64,000 nt of DNA from Drosophila pseudoobscura. Lineage: Eukaryota; Arthropoda; Insecta; Diptera; Drosophilidae. The stretch is from NCBI RefSeq assembly GCF_009870125.1, contig NC_046679.1, positions 29,946,001 to 30,010,000 on the forward strand. The letters run 5' to 3'. The notes beneath the pieces are model-generated. The model was not told where the DNA came from. It did no database searches and saw only the letters and a list, made by a program, of their open reading frames with translations. Position 1 is the first letter of the stretch. The number at the start of each line of letters is the position of its first letter. Positions 11,169 to 23,607 of this stretch are shown here, in pieces. Both the position numbers and the translations under genes were made by a program.

Positions 11169-11828
11169 TCACTTGTCCACGCCTTCGTCCGGCTGCTTCC
11201 TGTCGGGTGACTCCAGGTTGATTGTCACGGGGCCGTCGTTTTCTATGTGCACCTGCATGTTCGCCCCGAATTTGCCATCTGCAGATACATGAATGGGAAA
11301 TGTGAGTAAGGAGAAGACCACACTCGGATAGATCCTGCACCTTTAATTTTGCAGGTGTCGTACGACTGCTTGAGGCGGTTTAGAAAATGTGTGTACAGCT
11401 TCTGGGCGTCATCTCCCTTCATAGCAGCCGAAAAATCGGGCTTGTTGCCTTTCAGTCGGTGGTATAGTGTGAATTGTGAGATGCAAAGAATCTCCAGCTG
11501 CAGGTCTTTGGCCGACTTTTGCCACCGCTTGCCTTCGTCCTCGAACAGCCGCAAAGCTAGTATCTTGCGCACCCTGATGGCGCAATAATGAAAATGTACT
11601 TAAACAATGATTTTCAATGAAATTACTTACAGATACTCAACATCTGTGACTGTGTCATCAGCCTTAATTCCGACCAACACGCACAATCCAGGCCCAATGG
11701 AGGAGACCAGCTCATCCAGCACTGGGGAAAGATGGCGGACTGTGTTAGCGCTGTCAAAAGATGGTATCATTCCTGCCATGCATACCCGTAACCTTTGCAG
11801 CTCTAACCCTCTGTATGACGGCCCGCAT
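11169..11828 (-). CDS. Dtd: D-aminoacyl-tRNA deacylase (DTD1)
   Basis: Four exons: 11828-11786, 11721-11631, 11573-11341, 11278-11169; 477 nt, 158 residues. The start MRAVIQRVRAAKVTV is typical. The active-site segments are SQFTLYHRLKGNKPDF (catalytic SQ.T.. region) and the Gly-cisPro motif in NDGPVTINLES near the C-terminus. DTD removes D-amino acids, and glycine from tRNA-Ala, from mischarged tRNAs in the cytosol. All four joins keep phase: V-T-V-L-D-E-L, E-Y-L-V-R-K-I, K-I-K-D-G-K-F-G. The gene is compact, with introns of 57-64 bp. It is divergent from ninaG with about 230 bp between start codons. I believe the fly gene is CG18643. Confidence 0.93.
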
Positions 11829-12058
11829 GGTTCGTTTTTTTATTTATTTTTTTTGGAAGATTTTACGGAGTGCTGGCTGACGACTAAAAGTTATCGGCGG
11901 ACCGATAGCCGATACCCAGCTGATTTCAATTCAAACTGGCCGCCAATCCCATTCCCCAAAGTAAACTCGCGGTAATTGGATTAGACCAAACGCTGATGTC
12001 AGTCCGTTGTTCCCTCGCCTGAACTAGTTGAATTTCATCATCCACAGAGAACAACAGC

Positions 12059-14083
12059 ATGGGACAGCATTTCCAAAGTAATTGCCAAATGAAACCAATG
12101 AAATTGATTATAATTCCCGAATTCCCGTTGCAGAGATCTTGGTAGTTGCAGGCATCCTGATAGGCTTGCTGTCTGGATTAGCCATGCTGGTCGGCAGCTT
12201 GCTAAAGGAGTCGATACCGAACGTTTTGGCGCCAGCGGAACGACAGTTTGCGTTTGACTATGTGATAGGTGAGTGGAAGCAGGGGCTACAATCGTGTAGT
12301 GACGTTCATGGGTTGCATTACCTTCAGTTGGGGCTGGAACTGGGGGCAGCACGCTTACCTCGTTGCTGGCCAAGCACAGCAACGGCAGCGTTCTTCTCAT
12401 TGAAGCCGGGAGTGTCTTTGGACTGCTCAGCCGGATTCCGCTGCTAACCACCTTCCAGCAGAAGGGCATCAACGACTGGTCGTTCCTCTCCGTGCCCCAG
12501 ATACACTCTTCCCGAGGTCTTATCGAACAGCGACAGTGCCTGCCACGAGGCAAGGGACTCGGAGGATCTGCCAATCTGAACTACATGCTTCACTTCGACG
12601 GGCACGGGCCGGACTTTGACGCCTGGCACCAGCTTCACAACCTAAGCGAATGGAGCTGGGCGCACATGGGTCGCTTCATGGCCGCCGCCACAGCCAAGCC
12701 CTGCGACATGTTTGAAATACCTCGTGGCTACTCGACGCTTACGGACGCTCTGGAAGATGCGCAGAGCCAGTTTGCGGACAAGCCTTGGGTGTTTCGTCGC
12801 TCGCGTTACAACATCAAGAACGGACTTCGCCACTCGGTGGTGCAGCAGTTTCTTCAGCCCGTGCTGAAGAATGCTAATCTCCGCCTGCTTCCCGAGGCGC
12901 TGGTCAAACGGATACAGCTTTCGTCCGGCCCCACTCGTCACGCCAGCTCCGTTCTGGTGGGCTTGAAGGATGGCGAAAACAAGGAAGTCGAATTCAGCAT
13001 CGAGGTGCGACGCGAGCTGATCCTTTGCGCCGGCTCCTACCAGACCCCACAACTCCTGCAGGCCTCTGGAATTGGAAACAGCTCAACGCTGGCCAAACTA
13101 GGGATTCCTGTGCTGCACAACTCCCCTCTGCTGGGCCGGAATCTCCACGACCACTTCAATGTGCCTCTCTTTGTCTCGATGGGTGTGGCCGGGCCAAGCC
13201 TCAACCAGCGCACGCTCCTCAGTCCAATGAGTATGCTCAACTACCTACGCTCGGGAACGGGACCGTTCGGGAACTTTGGAGTGCTGGGACACGTGGCCAG
13301 CCATGAGGAGCAATCGCCCTTTGGCATCACCTTCTTTGGGGCTGGGGCCATAGACGAAGCTGCGCTCATGTCCATTTCCAATTTCAAGGTAGCCGCCTTT
13401 CGGGCGCTCTTTCCACGGTACTACAACGCCTCGCAGGAGGGATTCGTGGTGATTTCCAACTGCCTGCAGCCAAAGTCCAGGGGCTCGGTGGGACTCCTCA
13501 ACAGACACATGCGCAGGAATCCCTTGATCGATCCAAACTACCTTAGCCACGACGATGATGTGGCCTGCACCATTGCGGGAATACGAACTGCTGTAAAGGC
13601 GAGTAAAATTGATTGTATTCAACATTGTAGGGAATAACAGAAAATCGTGTACTACAGTTGGTCACCTCATCCTCCTTTGCTCAGCTCCGGCCTTACATAC
13701 ACTGGCCAAAGCTGCAGGAGTGCACTAACTTTGGACCTTTTGAGAGGGATTTCCTCGAGCACCAGCCCTCGGATCAGTATCTAGAGTGTCTTATGCGTCA
13801 CATTGGATTGGGGTCCCATCATCCAGGTGGCAGTTGTGCCCTGGGCAGTGTGGTGGACTCACAACTCAGGTAGGTCTCCTGTACCTTCGCTTCGATTGCT
13901 CTGTGTAATGGAATGTCCCTTGGCAGATTACTGGGCGTGCCCAATATTCGAGTGGTGGATGCCAGCGTGCTGCCTCGTCCTATTTCGGGGAATCCCAATA
14001 CAGTCATCTCTGCCATTGCGATGCGTGCAGCCTCCTGGATACTGAAGAGCGAGCTGCTGCAAGAGGGCCGCCGACGCCAATGA
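12059..14083 (+). CDS. ninaG: GMC-family oxidoreductase NinaG
   Basis: Five exons: 12059-12077, 12134-12268, 12328-13598, 13658-13869, 13927-14083; 1794 nt, 597 residues. A hydrophobic N-terminal anchor (residues 8-30, VVAGILIGLLSGLAMLVGS) suggests a membrane or secretory location. The FAD dinucleotide fold is VIVGAGTGGSTLT at about 50-62, with LLIEAG after it. The GMC signature RGKGLGGSANLNYM lies at about residues 122-135. The C-terminal catalytic pair is HHPGGSCALG and SGNPNTVISA. In flies ninaG acts in making the 3-hydroxyretinal chromophore of rhodopsin Rh1. Its 86E location and neighbours match. The third intron joins in phase only from AAG to TTG with a GC donor (GCGAGT) at 13599; the next GT would shift the frame. 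Confidence 0.88.
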
Positions 14084-15012
14084 TCGGAAGAGTAATGTCT
14101 GCTGAAAGTAATCAAATCAATTCAAAGAGTATTAAAGTTATCAAACGATTGCCATTGTTCTCGCTGATCTTGCACTTGATCTTCCTCTGAGGCGCTCCTG
14201 GCTCGCTGCCAGTTGGGCATTTAATGAATGACTATAAAATGGATGCGCCGCGTGCGCCACGCTCAGTTCTTGTGCAACTCGATGCCAATGACCAGACCGC
14301 CCCCGACATAGAGCGTAGACCATAGACCGTAGCGTAGAGCAGAGCGTAGTAATATTTCCGAAAGTGGCAAGTGGCAATAATTGTTTTACAGACGGATAGA
14401 TATGACGTTGAAGGGCGATGCCAGCGACGCTCGTTGTCATCTCTGATTCGGCCGAGTGTTGAGTCGCCGTCGTCGGGTCCTGGATGGTTTTTTCAAGATC
14501 AGTTCTTCCGAGTGTGTTCTGTGACATAATTGTTTACAAGGCGACTCTCCCGCCGCTCTACGTCATTGTGGGATCTCTGCGAGATCTTAATTCGTGAAGA
14601 TTATGTCAATTCGCGGTGTCTGCTGGGACCACTGTTTGATGTTGACGTTTTCCCGGAATCACAGCGCTTTTCTCTAAGGTCGGGTCGGGTCCGTGATTCA
14701 ACTGGAGACAGAAGTGTCGTAATTCTCGCACTCGCCGGTTTAGCTTCGACCCATGTGCGCACGGATTTGGTGTGGGTGCTGGTGCGGCTGTGACTGTGTC
14801 CAAAAACTAAATTGCTCGACAATTGATAATTGAGCGAAATTGAATTGAATCACAGCCAGAGGAGCGAGCGAGCATTAGCCCAGTGCATTAGATGGGCTTG
14901 AGCTTAGTGAATCGGAGACAGACCTAGGCATTGGATCGCTGGCACCGCTGGATATATTCTCCTCCTTCTTCTACCTCGTTCCTCGTTAGTTAGCAACCAG
15001 TCGGACGCAAAC
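14084..15012. other. Intergenic region and 5' leader of the SLC5 gene
   Basis: An ATTAAA near 14130 may end ninaG. A short imperfect tandem of CGTAGA/CGTAGAGC units lies near 14305-14350. I see no coding potential beyond chance open frames; the SLC5 promoter and 5'UTR are probably here. Confidence 0.5.
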
Positions 15013-17222
15013 ATGCACAACATTGAGCAGATCCTGGTCGAGCTGCAGCGCTTCTCGTGGCCCGACTATGTGGCATTTGTGGCCATGTTCCTGCTCTGCA
15101 TCTGCATTGGCATCTACTTTGGGTTCATGAACAAGTCCGTCTCCGAGGCCGACTACATGCTCGGCGGCCGCAAGATGCTGGTGATTCCGATCGCCTTCTC
15201 CCTGGTCGCCAGCTTCATATCGGGCATCACGCTCCTGGGACTCCCCACCGAGGTTTATTCCTACGGCGTGCAGTACCTCTACGTGGCCTTTGGCGTAGTG
15301 GGCATGGGCATTGTGATGGGCGTATTCTATCTGCCGGTTTTCCACGATCTGAACATAACATCCACCTACGAGGCAAGGACACACGCAGAAAGATACGCTC
15401 AGGCCACAATCTGAAGAACGCTTTCATATTTTCTAATACTTGCAGTATCTGGAGGTTCGCTTCGATCGCCGCCTGCGCCTGTATGGATCCATTATGTTTG
15501 CGGTTATGAATGTGTGTATCGATGATTGCATCCTTTCCAAGGACAATAACAGATAACATTCCCGCTTGGAATTTACAGGTGGCCTATCTGCCCATCGTGA
15601 TATATGTGCCGGCGCTGGCCTTCAACCAGGTAACTGGCATTGGAGTGCACACGATCACGCCGATTGTGTGCATCATTTGTGTGTTCTACACGAGCCTCGG
15701 CGGTCTCAAGGCGGTGGTTTGGACGGACGTTGTGCAGGCGGTCTCCATGCTGGGAGCCCTCTGCTTGGTCGCCATCAAGGGTAGCATGGACATTGGCGGG
15801 GTTAGCGTTGTCCTGGAGCGTGCCTGGAACTCGGATCGTCTGGAGGCGCCAGAGTAAGTGGAGAATCTCCTTATGTGCTCCAACCACCCACCACTTTCGA
15901 TCCTTGCAGGCTCAGCATAGATCCCACAGTCCGTCACACGTTCTGGTGCCTGTTCTTCGGAGGAATAGTCTACTGGACGCAGACGAATGCCGTCTCCCAG
16001 AACATGATCCAGAGATACCTCGCACTGCCCACACTCGCGGACGCCCGCAAGGCTCTGTTCATCTTCTGCGTGGGAGTCCTCATCCTGATGGCCTTGTGCG
16101 GCTACAATGGACTGCTTATCTATGCCACCTACCAAAACTGTGATCCCCTCACTACCAAGGCAAGGACTACCCTACTCCTCCTCCTGGGTATACACTTTAT
16201 AATCTCTGATTCGTTTATAGCTGGCAAAGGCTCGAGATCAGCTTTTGCCCCTCTTCGTGATGGACACGCTGGGCGAAATGCCCGGTATGACGGGCCTCTT
16301 CATAGCCGGCGTCTTCAGTGCTGCCCTGAGCTCCCTCTCCACCTGTCTGAACTCCATGTCGGCGGTGGTGTTGGAGGACTTTGTGAAGCCATATGTGAAG
16401 CAGCCCCTCTCCAGTTCGTCGATCAACTGGATCATGCGGCTGGTGGTCGTCGGTGTGGGAGCCCTCTGTGTGTGCCTCGTTTATGTGGTGGAGCATATGG
16501 GCACGGTCCTGCAGCTGACTATGAGTCTGGAGGCCATCACCAATGGCCCCTTGTTTGGCATCTTCACCATTGGCCTGTTTCTCCCTTGGATCAATGGGAA
16601 TGTGAGTCTCCAGATAACTATTTTCCTGGCCCAAAACTTATCTCAATTCTCTGCCACAGAGTGCTCTTTTGGGCGGAATCATGGGTGTCATAGCCATGTC
16701 CTGGGTAAGCCTGAATGCCCAGTGGGCCATCGCCTCGGGAGCCATCAGTTACAACACGAAGCCGCTCAATATTGAGCAATGCGACTACAGATTCAATGTC
16801 ACCACGAGTGCCGCCAACAGCACCATACATCTGGCAGGCTCAGCCTCAGAGTAAGTCAAAGGATCTCCCCAGTATATCCTCATGCTTCTATTTTAATTCC
16901 TTTTATTCGAAAAGGGATATCTTCCCATTGTACCGCATCTCGTACATGTGGTACACGACCTTTGGCGCTTCGATTACCATTATTGTGGCGCTGCTCGGTT
17001 CCTTGGCGTTTGGCAGAAACAATCCCAACAAAGTCGATCCCGTACTGCTGACCCCCTGTATACGAAGGTTCTTCAGCTTTGGCTCCAACAAACCCATGGC
17101 GAGTAGCATACATATTTTCTCCTTTGATTGATGTTCATTCGAGTGCTTTCCTCCTTCAGGATGCCTACAAACCCGACATTCCACTACAGCACAAGCTCCG
17201 AAACGACGAGGTGGCTCTCTAA
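15013..17222 (+). CDS. Sodium/solute symporter, SLC5 family (monocarboxylate/multivitamin-type)
   Basis: Eight exons: 15013-15372, 15446-15511, 15579-15853, 15910-16159, 16221-16601, 16660-16850, 16915-17098, 17160-17222; 1770 nt, 589 residues. About twelve to thirteen hydrophobic helices are visible. Family marks are SEADYMLGGRKM and SFISGITLLGLPTEVYSYG near the N-terminus, Y-T-S-L-G-G-L-K-A-V-V-W-T-D in the middle, and G-L-F-I-A-G-V-F-S-A-A-L-S-S-L-S-T-C-L-N, the sodium-site helix. These match the insect group of SLC5A8/SLC5A6-like proteins that carry monocarboxylates or vitamins with Na+; the substrate cannot be told. Two N-glycosylation sequons (NVT, NST) fall in the large loop before the last helix. 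Introns 1, 4 and 7 join in phase only with GC donors. The likely D. melanogaster orthologue is CG6723, next to ninaG. Confidence 0.88.
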
Positions 17223-17449
17223 AGAATCGAACGACACTCCACTCCACGGAGTTCCTTTCAACACAGCATCCAATTGTAGATAATTCATTATTAAACAAAT
17301 TTTTTAACTATTTACTGCTTGCGCGTAGAAAAAATACAACTGTGTTTAATCCAAGGATCGATTAGTAACAATATATAAATACGATTAACACAATCTGCTG
17401 TTGGGACAACCTGCTGTCCATGTGATGGAGAGAATGGATCAGCAGCGAA

Positions 17450-20400
17450 TTACTTCTGCTGCTGCACCTTGTTGAGCAGAATGTGGCGCTCCGCCTCGTT
17501 GAGATGCTCGTAAAAGCTGGGAAAGTGTTCGTTTTGTGTGAAATTGGTGAGGAATTTTTGCAGGTTCTCGGCTATGTCGCCTGTGTAGTTGGTCTCCTTG
17601 AGCAGCTCCTTGAGCAGCAGATCGTCCTCTACATTATCCTTGTCGAATTCCACGTACAGGTCAGAGATGAATCGAGATTTAGCTAAGCTGGTGGCCTCGT
17701 CTTCCTCGGCCTCGGCATCCTCCTCATCGGTGTCGGTAAGTGGCTCGTCCGTCTTGCTCTCCTGGAAGTGCTGGTACTCGGACATCAGCACCTTGAAGAT
17801 CTTGACGAGAGCAGGAATTGTGGTCCACTTCTGGTTGGCGGCGGCCACGGAGCGAGTGCGCCTACGGGCATCGCTGGGGTCCTCCACCAGCTCCTTGTAG
17901 GTGATGCTCGTGAGGCGATTGTCCTGCGTGGCCACGCCGTACTCGAACAGCTTGCACAGGGCCATGGTGGTGACCTTTCGCTCGTACATGCCGAAGAACG
18001 AGTTTTGGCGCGAGAGCCAATTGGAGAGGACGAACTGCATGGCTGGCTCTCCGTTTGGCCCCGGAACAGTGGACAGAAAGTTGAGCACGGCGTCCATTTG
18101 AGTAAGGAAGAGATGGGCGAAAATCAGGACCAGATTCATGATTACCTTAAGGCACTCCAGGTTCTGCATTTTGCTGATCACAGCCTTTAGCAGCATGTCC
18201 ACATTCGGTCCAAGCATGGTGCCCATTTTTGTGATGATCGTGATGACCAGCCGTCCGATCTGGCCCGCGGCCGTCATCTCGCTGTTCATGGGATTGAGCA
18301 GTACCGCGGCCACCACCTGCATGATGCAGTTACCACCCTCGCCGTTCTGGTAGCTGCAGATCTGGGCGGGCGAGACGTTGATGAAGCTGCGCAGGCACTC
18401 GCCGCCGGCTAGCATCACCGCATGATCGTCCGTGTGCACGAGGCAGTTCAAGACGGCCGGAAAGGCTCTGTCCAGCAGTGCGCTGCTCAGTGGCGGCTCC
18501 GTGTACTTGACGATGGTGTTGAGGACGTCCAGGGCAATGTCCTGCTTCTCAGTGTTATTTGTCTCTAGCAGTTCCAAGATGCTCACGATAGTGGGAATGA
18601 ACTTCTCCTGCAGCAGCACCAGGCACTGCTTCCGCTGGCAGAGGGCTTTGATTAGATCCTGCACATTCTCCAGGACGTACGGGTCCTCGGCATACTTGAG
18701 AAAGACAGCAATGGCCAGCGGAGTAATCTTGCCATTGGCGGCATAGGCAAAGTCTGCATCAAACTGTGAGAAAGCAGGAGAAATGGGATTAGGAATCCTC
18801 GATGAATGAACACTGGTCGCTTACCTGGACCATGACCGTCAGTGCCTCCATGAGCAGGGCCAGGACAGTGGCCTTGCAGCCCGAGACCAGAGCCATGATG
18901 CCATCAAAGAATCCCGGCAGCTTGGACACCAGCAAAGTTCGTTTCTCGCCCTCGGTCGATTCGTTGGCCAGCAAGAAGCCGTGCAGCGTGCGCACTGCAC
19001 TGATCCTCAGGATGTGCGTCTTCTCTGGCGACAGGCTGCACAGGGTGACGTCGAGGATCTCGGCCACCATCTGGGGATTGTACAGGTCTGACTTGGAGTA
19101 TGTGCTCAGGGTCCAGAGGGCGCGACCCACCAGGTGGGGCGACTCCTGGTGCACCAGCAGATTCCGCACGATGGTCAGATAGTTGAGAAGATCGAACTTG
19201 GAGTCACCCTCGAGAATGATGTCGCGAAAGCCGTGCACGGCGTCCATGCAGGCCTCCTGGATCTTCCACCAGTTTGGATTGTTGGCCGCCTTCTCCGCCT
19301 CGGCCACGCTAAAGTGCCTGCCCAGAGCCTCCTGCAGCGGCTGAATGGCCTTTGCCCCGAACTCGTCGTTGATGGCCAGCAGGACATCGCGGCCGCACAT
19401 GCGCACCGTCAGCTCCACGCCGCCGTCATCCTCGTCGTCGACAAATTTCTCTGGGTCCTCCTGCCAGTCCTCCAGCTGCTCCTCGCTCAATTGGATGTAC
19501 ACGATCGTGATGTAGATGAGATCGGCCAGCACGTTTTTGATGCATCCCCGAAGTTTTCCACAGGTCACGATGCAGTTGATGAACTCGAGGATCTGGATGA
19601 TGAGCGTTTGGAAATTGGTCTGCTCGTCATCGTCTTCGTTGTCGCCACTGGGCAGTGGATTGGGCTCTGTTTGGTTCACCGACACCTTCACATAGGTCTC
19701 GGCTATCTGGGTAAGGAGCTGCCAGATGATGGGCAGTATCCTCTCCATGAACGGGTTGATGTACTTCGAGCACTCGCTCACCACGTGGGTGAAGACTGTA
19801 ACAGAAGGGGAGTGGTAATGATAATGGTATTGGTGGGTGTCCGTCTGCTCACCCTTAATGATTTCTGAGCGTAACAGGAAATTGGAGCCCGCTCCGCTGG
19901 TCATGCTCAGGTAGTGCAACAGCTTGTCCATGAAGTTGTTGAGAATGGAGTTCATCATGGTCGCCTGCTCCTGTTTGTTGGTAATCAGAGCCGCAATGGA
20001 TGTGAAGAGGGGCTTTAGGATGCGAATGGCCGATACGCGCGTCTTGATGGAGTAGTTCTGCTCAGAGTCAAAGATGCGGTACACCTCGGGAATGACAACG
20101 GGTCCCAGTTCCTTGATTTGCTCTACGTCGTAAGTAAAGTCCTGCAGAACCTGCATGGCCCCGTGGATGGAGTCTTCGTTGCCGCCCAAACACTTGACAA
20201 TGATGTCGAACAGCTCCGTCCAGCATTGCGGATAGTCGGTGGAAGCTATGGTGGATATGGTATGGGCCACAGAGGAGCGGATTTTTGAGTTGGGATCGTA
20301 CAGTCCGTTGGGCAGTATGTTCCGAATAGTACGCTTGGCCTGCTCGCTGGCCATGCAGCTGTTAGCCTTGTCGGTCTTCAAGTCCTCCTCCGTCCAGTGG

Positions 20401-20724
20401 TTCTCGACGTAGCGGGTTAGCATAACGATAGCTATCTGTCGCAGCGGAAGCTCGTGCGACTGATTCATTATGATCTCGGACAGGTAGACGCCATAGCCTG
20501 CAATTCCATATATGGGTAACATGAGCACAGAAAAACACGAGGAAACCCAACCCAACACAAGCCCTCTGCCCGCCAAATTACGCACCTTCCGTGTATTCCA
20601 GCTGTTTTGTTCGCTTCTCCGCCTCCTGCAACACATTGGTATTCGAGCTGAGAAGGTTCTGCAGCTCCTCAATGATGGCCAGTTTGACCGAATCGCCGCA
20701 GTCGTTTTGAAATTGTAGCGACAT
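17450..20724 (-). CDS. Ranbp9: Importin-9 (Ran-binding nuclear transport receptor)
   Basis: Four exons: 20724-20586, 20497-19853, 19795-18825, 18763-17450; 3069 nt, 1022 residues, the usual importin-9 length (human about 1041). The importin-beta N-terminal domain lies at about residues 20-110 (EAEKRTKQLEY, then LPLRQIAIVMLTRYVENHW). HEAT repeats fill the rest, with family landmarks NPNWWKIQEACMDAV, LVGRALWTLS and TDDHAVMLAGGECLRSF. An acidic loop (DTDEEDAEAEEDEATS) lies near the C-terminus. Importin-9 imports histones H2A-H2B, actin and ribosomal proteins. The 57 nt intron at 19796-19852 is a multiple of three with no stop, so retention would add 19 residues (His/Tyr-rich) between I-K and V-F-T-H; phase and family comparison favour removal. 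It converges on the SLC5 gene and diverges from Irbp. Confidence 0.93.
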
Positions 20725-21096
20725 TATGCTATCCTATCACGAACTTTACTCTAAATTCAATATTAAAACAGTCAAAAACATAAACCGGCGCGGCCTACTC
20801 CAGCGTTTACATGTGATAACTTCCCACACTTTACAGCACGGTTCTGATCAGTGATGCCAAATCTCAGAGTCAATGCAAGCTAGATTCTAATAAAAATAGC
20901 CAAAATTTGTTAAAACCGTAATAAATAAGCTAAAATTTATGGTAAATAGCCTGAAATAAGCTAAAACGGTGACACTGGAACTATTTTAAAATGGTGTTGC
21001 AAACACTGCTCTTGCTTCGATGACGATACATCGATACAACACATTTAGCTTCGATTAATTGTGAAATACGCGGAAAAAAATAGTACAAAATTTAGG

Positions 21097-23238
21097 ATGA
21101 GCACCTGGAATCCAGCGAACGATGTGGATTTGCTGTCCGGTTCCGAGGATGAAGAGGACATTGCCATGAAGCGCGACTACCATGGGCGCGAGGCCATCCT
21201 GTTCGTGGTGGACGCCAACTTGCAGACGGCCGGCATAGGACGCTTGATGGAGGCGCTGAACATCATACGCACGGCATTCATCTCGGGAATGTTGGTCAAC
21301 GACAAGGACCTGATAGGCCTGGTGTTCGCCAACACCAAACACAGCCCCCTGCCGCTGGAGGCGTCCTGCGTGGAGACTATAGTTGTGCCCGAGAACTGTG
21401 CTGTGTTTCTACCACTTCGTCAGCTGACCAAACCCATTGTGGAGCATTACCTGGAGTTTATGGGGACGGTGGAGAGCCAGTTTGCCACCGAGTATGGGCT
21501 GGTGGAGCCCGACGGGCGTGGAAAATTCGATCTCATGATCCGGCTGTGTATCGAGTTGCTGGAGAAGTGCGGTAAGAAGTTGAACAACGCGAAGATTGCA
21601 TACGTGACGGATGTGGACACGCCACATCTGCCCTCGAGCAACGAGTTTCAGGCGGCTCTGCAGAAGGCCATCGATCTGGAGGGCAAGGAGTTCGAGTTCC
21701 ATGTCATTCCCATGAACGACGACTTTGACTACGGTCCTTTTTACAAGGAATTTATAACCCTGTCGCGAGGTGAGTGACGAAACTATAGTAGAACGTATGT
21801 ATATTTTATGCGAAGTCTGTTCCCCTCCGTGGCGTCCAGAGATCGCCTTGGAGGTTTAAGTACTTCGCAGAGCAACTGTAGCAAATCATTCACCTGCGTC
21901 CAAGTGAAGTTAAATTTGGATGTGGTTTTGGGTCTGCTCACAGATCACAGCTAACGTGTCAGAATGCCACTATCTGAAATCGACTAACGATTCATTCTTA
22001 TTATTGCAGCCATTGAATTAGACGCCTTCGTTGAACCCGATCCTTCACTGCTGCGAGAGATGCTGGCTGATCGCAAATTGAAGCAGGACTTTTTGCGGCG
22101 CTGCCTGGGCCATTTCGCCTTCCACCTGGGCCCCAATCTGTCCATGTCCGTGCAGTACTACAATTACTTCCAGCGACGGGCCCTTCCGCGCAAGGTGCAG
22201 ATAATGCGGCGGGACAACAGCGTAGTGAGCACCAAGCGCCAGATCATAGTGCGCAAGCATGAAGGGGAAGAGATTAAGCACGAGTATCAGATGAAGGCGA
22301 ACCAGGGCTGGTACAAGTTCGATTTGGGCGAGAAATCGTTGAGACTGACCATGACCCGGATGGACATGGTTCGAAACATGCACAAGCCCCACATGCAGCT
22401 CCTGGGGTTCAAGCACCGCTCAGCCCTGCCCGAGGTTCTCTACAGCAAGCCCTCGAATTTTATGTACCCCGACGATCAGAGCATTATTGGATCGAAGCGC
22501 TTGTTCCGGGGCCTGTGGGAGCGCTGCTTGCAGCGAGAGAAGATCATCGTCTGCCTGTTCATGTCCAAGCGTAAGTCGATTCCGCGTTATGTGGTTTTGG
22601 TGCCTGTTCAGGTGGATAAGTCGGAGGTCAAGAGCTATCGGTCGCAGCTCTGCGGAGATGGCTTCAAGATCGTCTATCTGCCGGAAGCCAAGCACATTCG
22701 CCACATAGACATGTGCGATTGGAACAACACTGCCAATTCAGCCGACGATGAGAAGGTGGACTTCTTCCAGAAGATCATCAAGAGGCTCCGCATCGACTAT
22801 CAGCCAAACCTGATCAATGATCCCAGTCTGGACTACCTGCAGGCCAATTTGCTCGCTTTGTCCCTGGACATTACAACGGACAGCAAGGGAATCGACGAAC
22901 TGCTAGACACAACGGCGCAGGACAAACGAATCGAAAAATATATGCCCGATTACGAGAGGCTCTTCGACGTGGAAGCGGTTCCCGCCAAGAAGCGCCCGGC
23001 CAAAGCCTCCGCGAATGGAGCCAGTTCGTCAAAGATGCCCAAAATCGATATGAAACAAATCGAGAGCTACGAATTTGTCGAGTATTTGATTGCGGAGGAA
23101 CGTCTAACCAGCTGCACGGTCGCCCAGCTGCAGTGGATCCTTCAGAAGCACTTCGATGAGAATTTGCCCAAATCTTCGCCCAAGGACAGACTGGTGAAGT
23201 GCATAGTGGCATTGAGTGCCGGAAAGGCAGGGACATAG
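21097..23238 (+). CDS. Irbp: Ku70 homologue (inverted repeat-binding protein)
   Basis: Two exons, 21097-21769 and 22010-23238; 1902 nt, 633 residues. The N-terminal von Willebrand-like Ku domain begins REAILFVVDANLQ at about residue 31, followed by the DNA-encircling Ku core with GFKHRSALPEVLYSKPSNFMYPD at about 345-365. The C-terminal SAP-type helix-hinge-helix is L-T-S-C-T-V-A-Q-L-Q-W-I-L and the following basic helix, residues about 585-630. With Ku80 it binds DNA ends in non-homologous end joining and protects telomeres. The intron joins S-R to A-I-E-L-D in phase. I chose the ATG at 21097; the frame is open upstream but has no earlier ATG. An imperfect DRE (CATCGATA) lies near 21028. It sits directly upstream of mgr. 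Confidence 0.95.
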
Positions 23239-23464
23239 AATGTAAATTGATGTAAAAAGTATAATTTGTAAGTATTATTGCTAGTTTTTAAGAAGATTTT
23301 GGTAACTGAATTTCTTTTTTTGTTCGCCGTACACTGGGGATATAATTCCTGGTACATCTGAAGGCTTTCTTTTCCGGAATTCAGTTTTTCCTTGTTAAAT
23401 ATGAATAAACATAAATATCCAAGAATTTAAAATTCCAAAATGTGTATCGGTTTCGCTGCGATAC

Positions 23465-23472
23465 TATCGATA
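23465..23472. promoter_or_regulatory. DRE (DREF-binding) motif upstream of mgr
   Basis: Perfect TATCGATA 136 bp before the mgr ATG, with further ATCGA-containing half-sites at about 23447, 23507 and 23530. It fits a DREF-driven housekeeping promoter. Confidence 0.65.
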
Positions 23473-23607
23473 GACCGTTTATCGCAGGGCTATTGCCATA
23501 CTGTGTATCGATTCTTTTGACTCATATTTATCGACATTTTCTATAGGCAGCACCGTCCTGCTGTAATTTTAATTGTAATTTGAAAGAATACTGAGCAGCA
23601 GAGCGAG

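Noticed and set aside
14141-14527. 128-codon minus-strand open frame between ninaG and the SLC5 gene
   Set aside because: No domain and no splice signals; overlaps a short tandem repeat and likely UTR.
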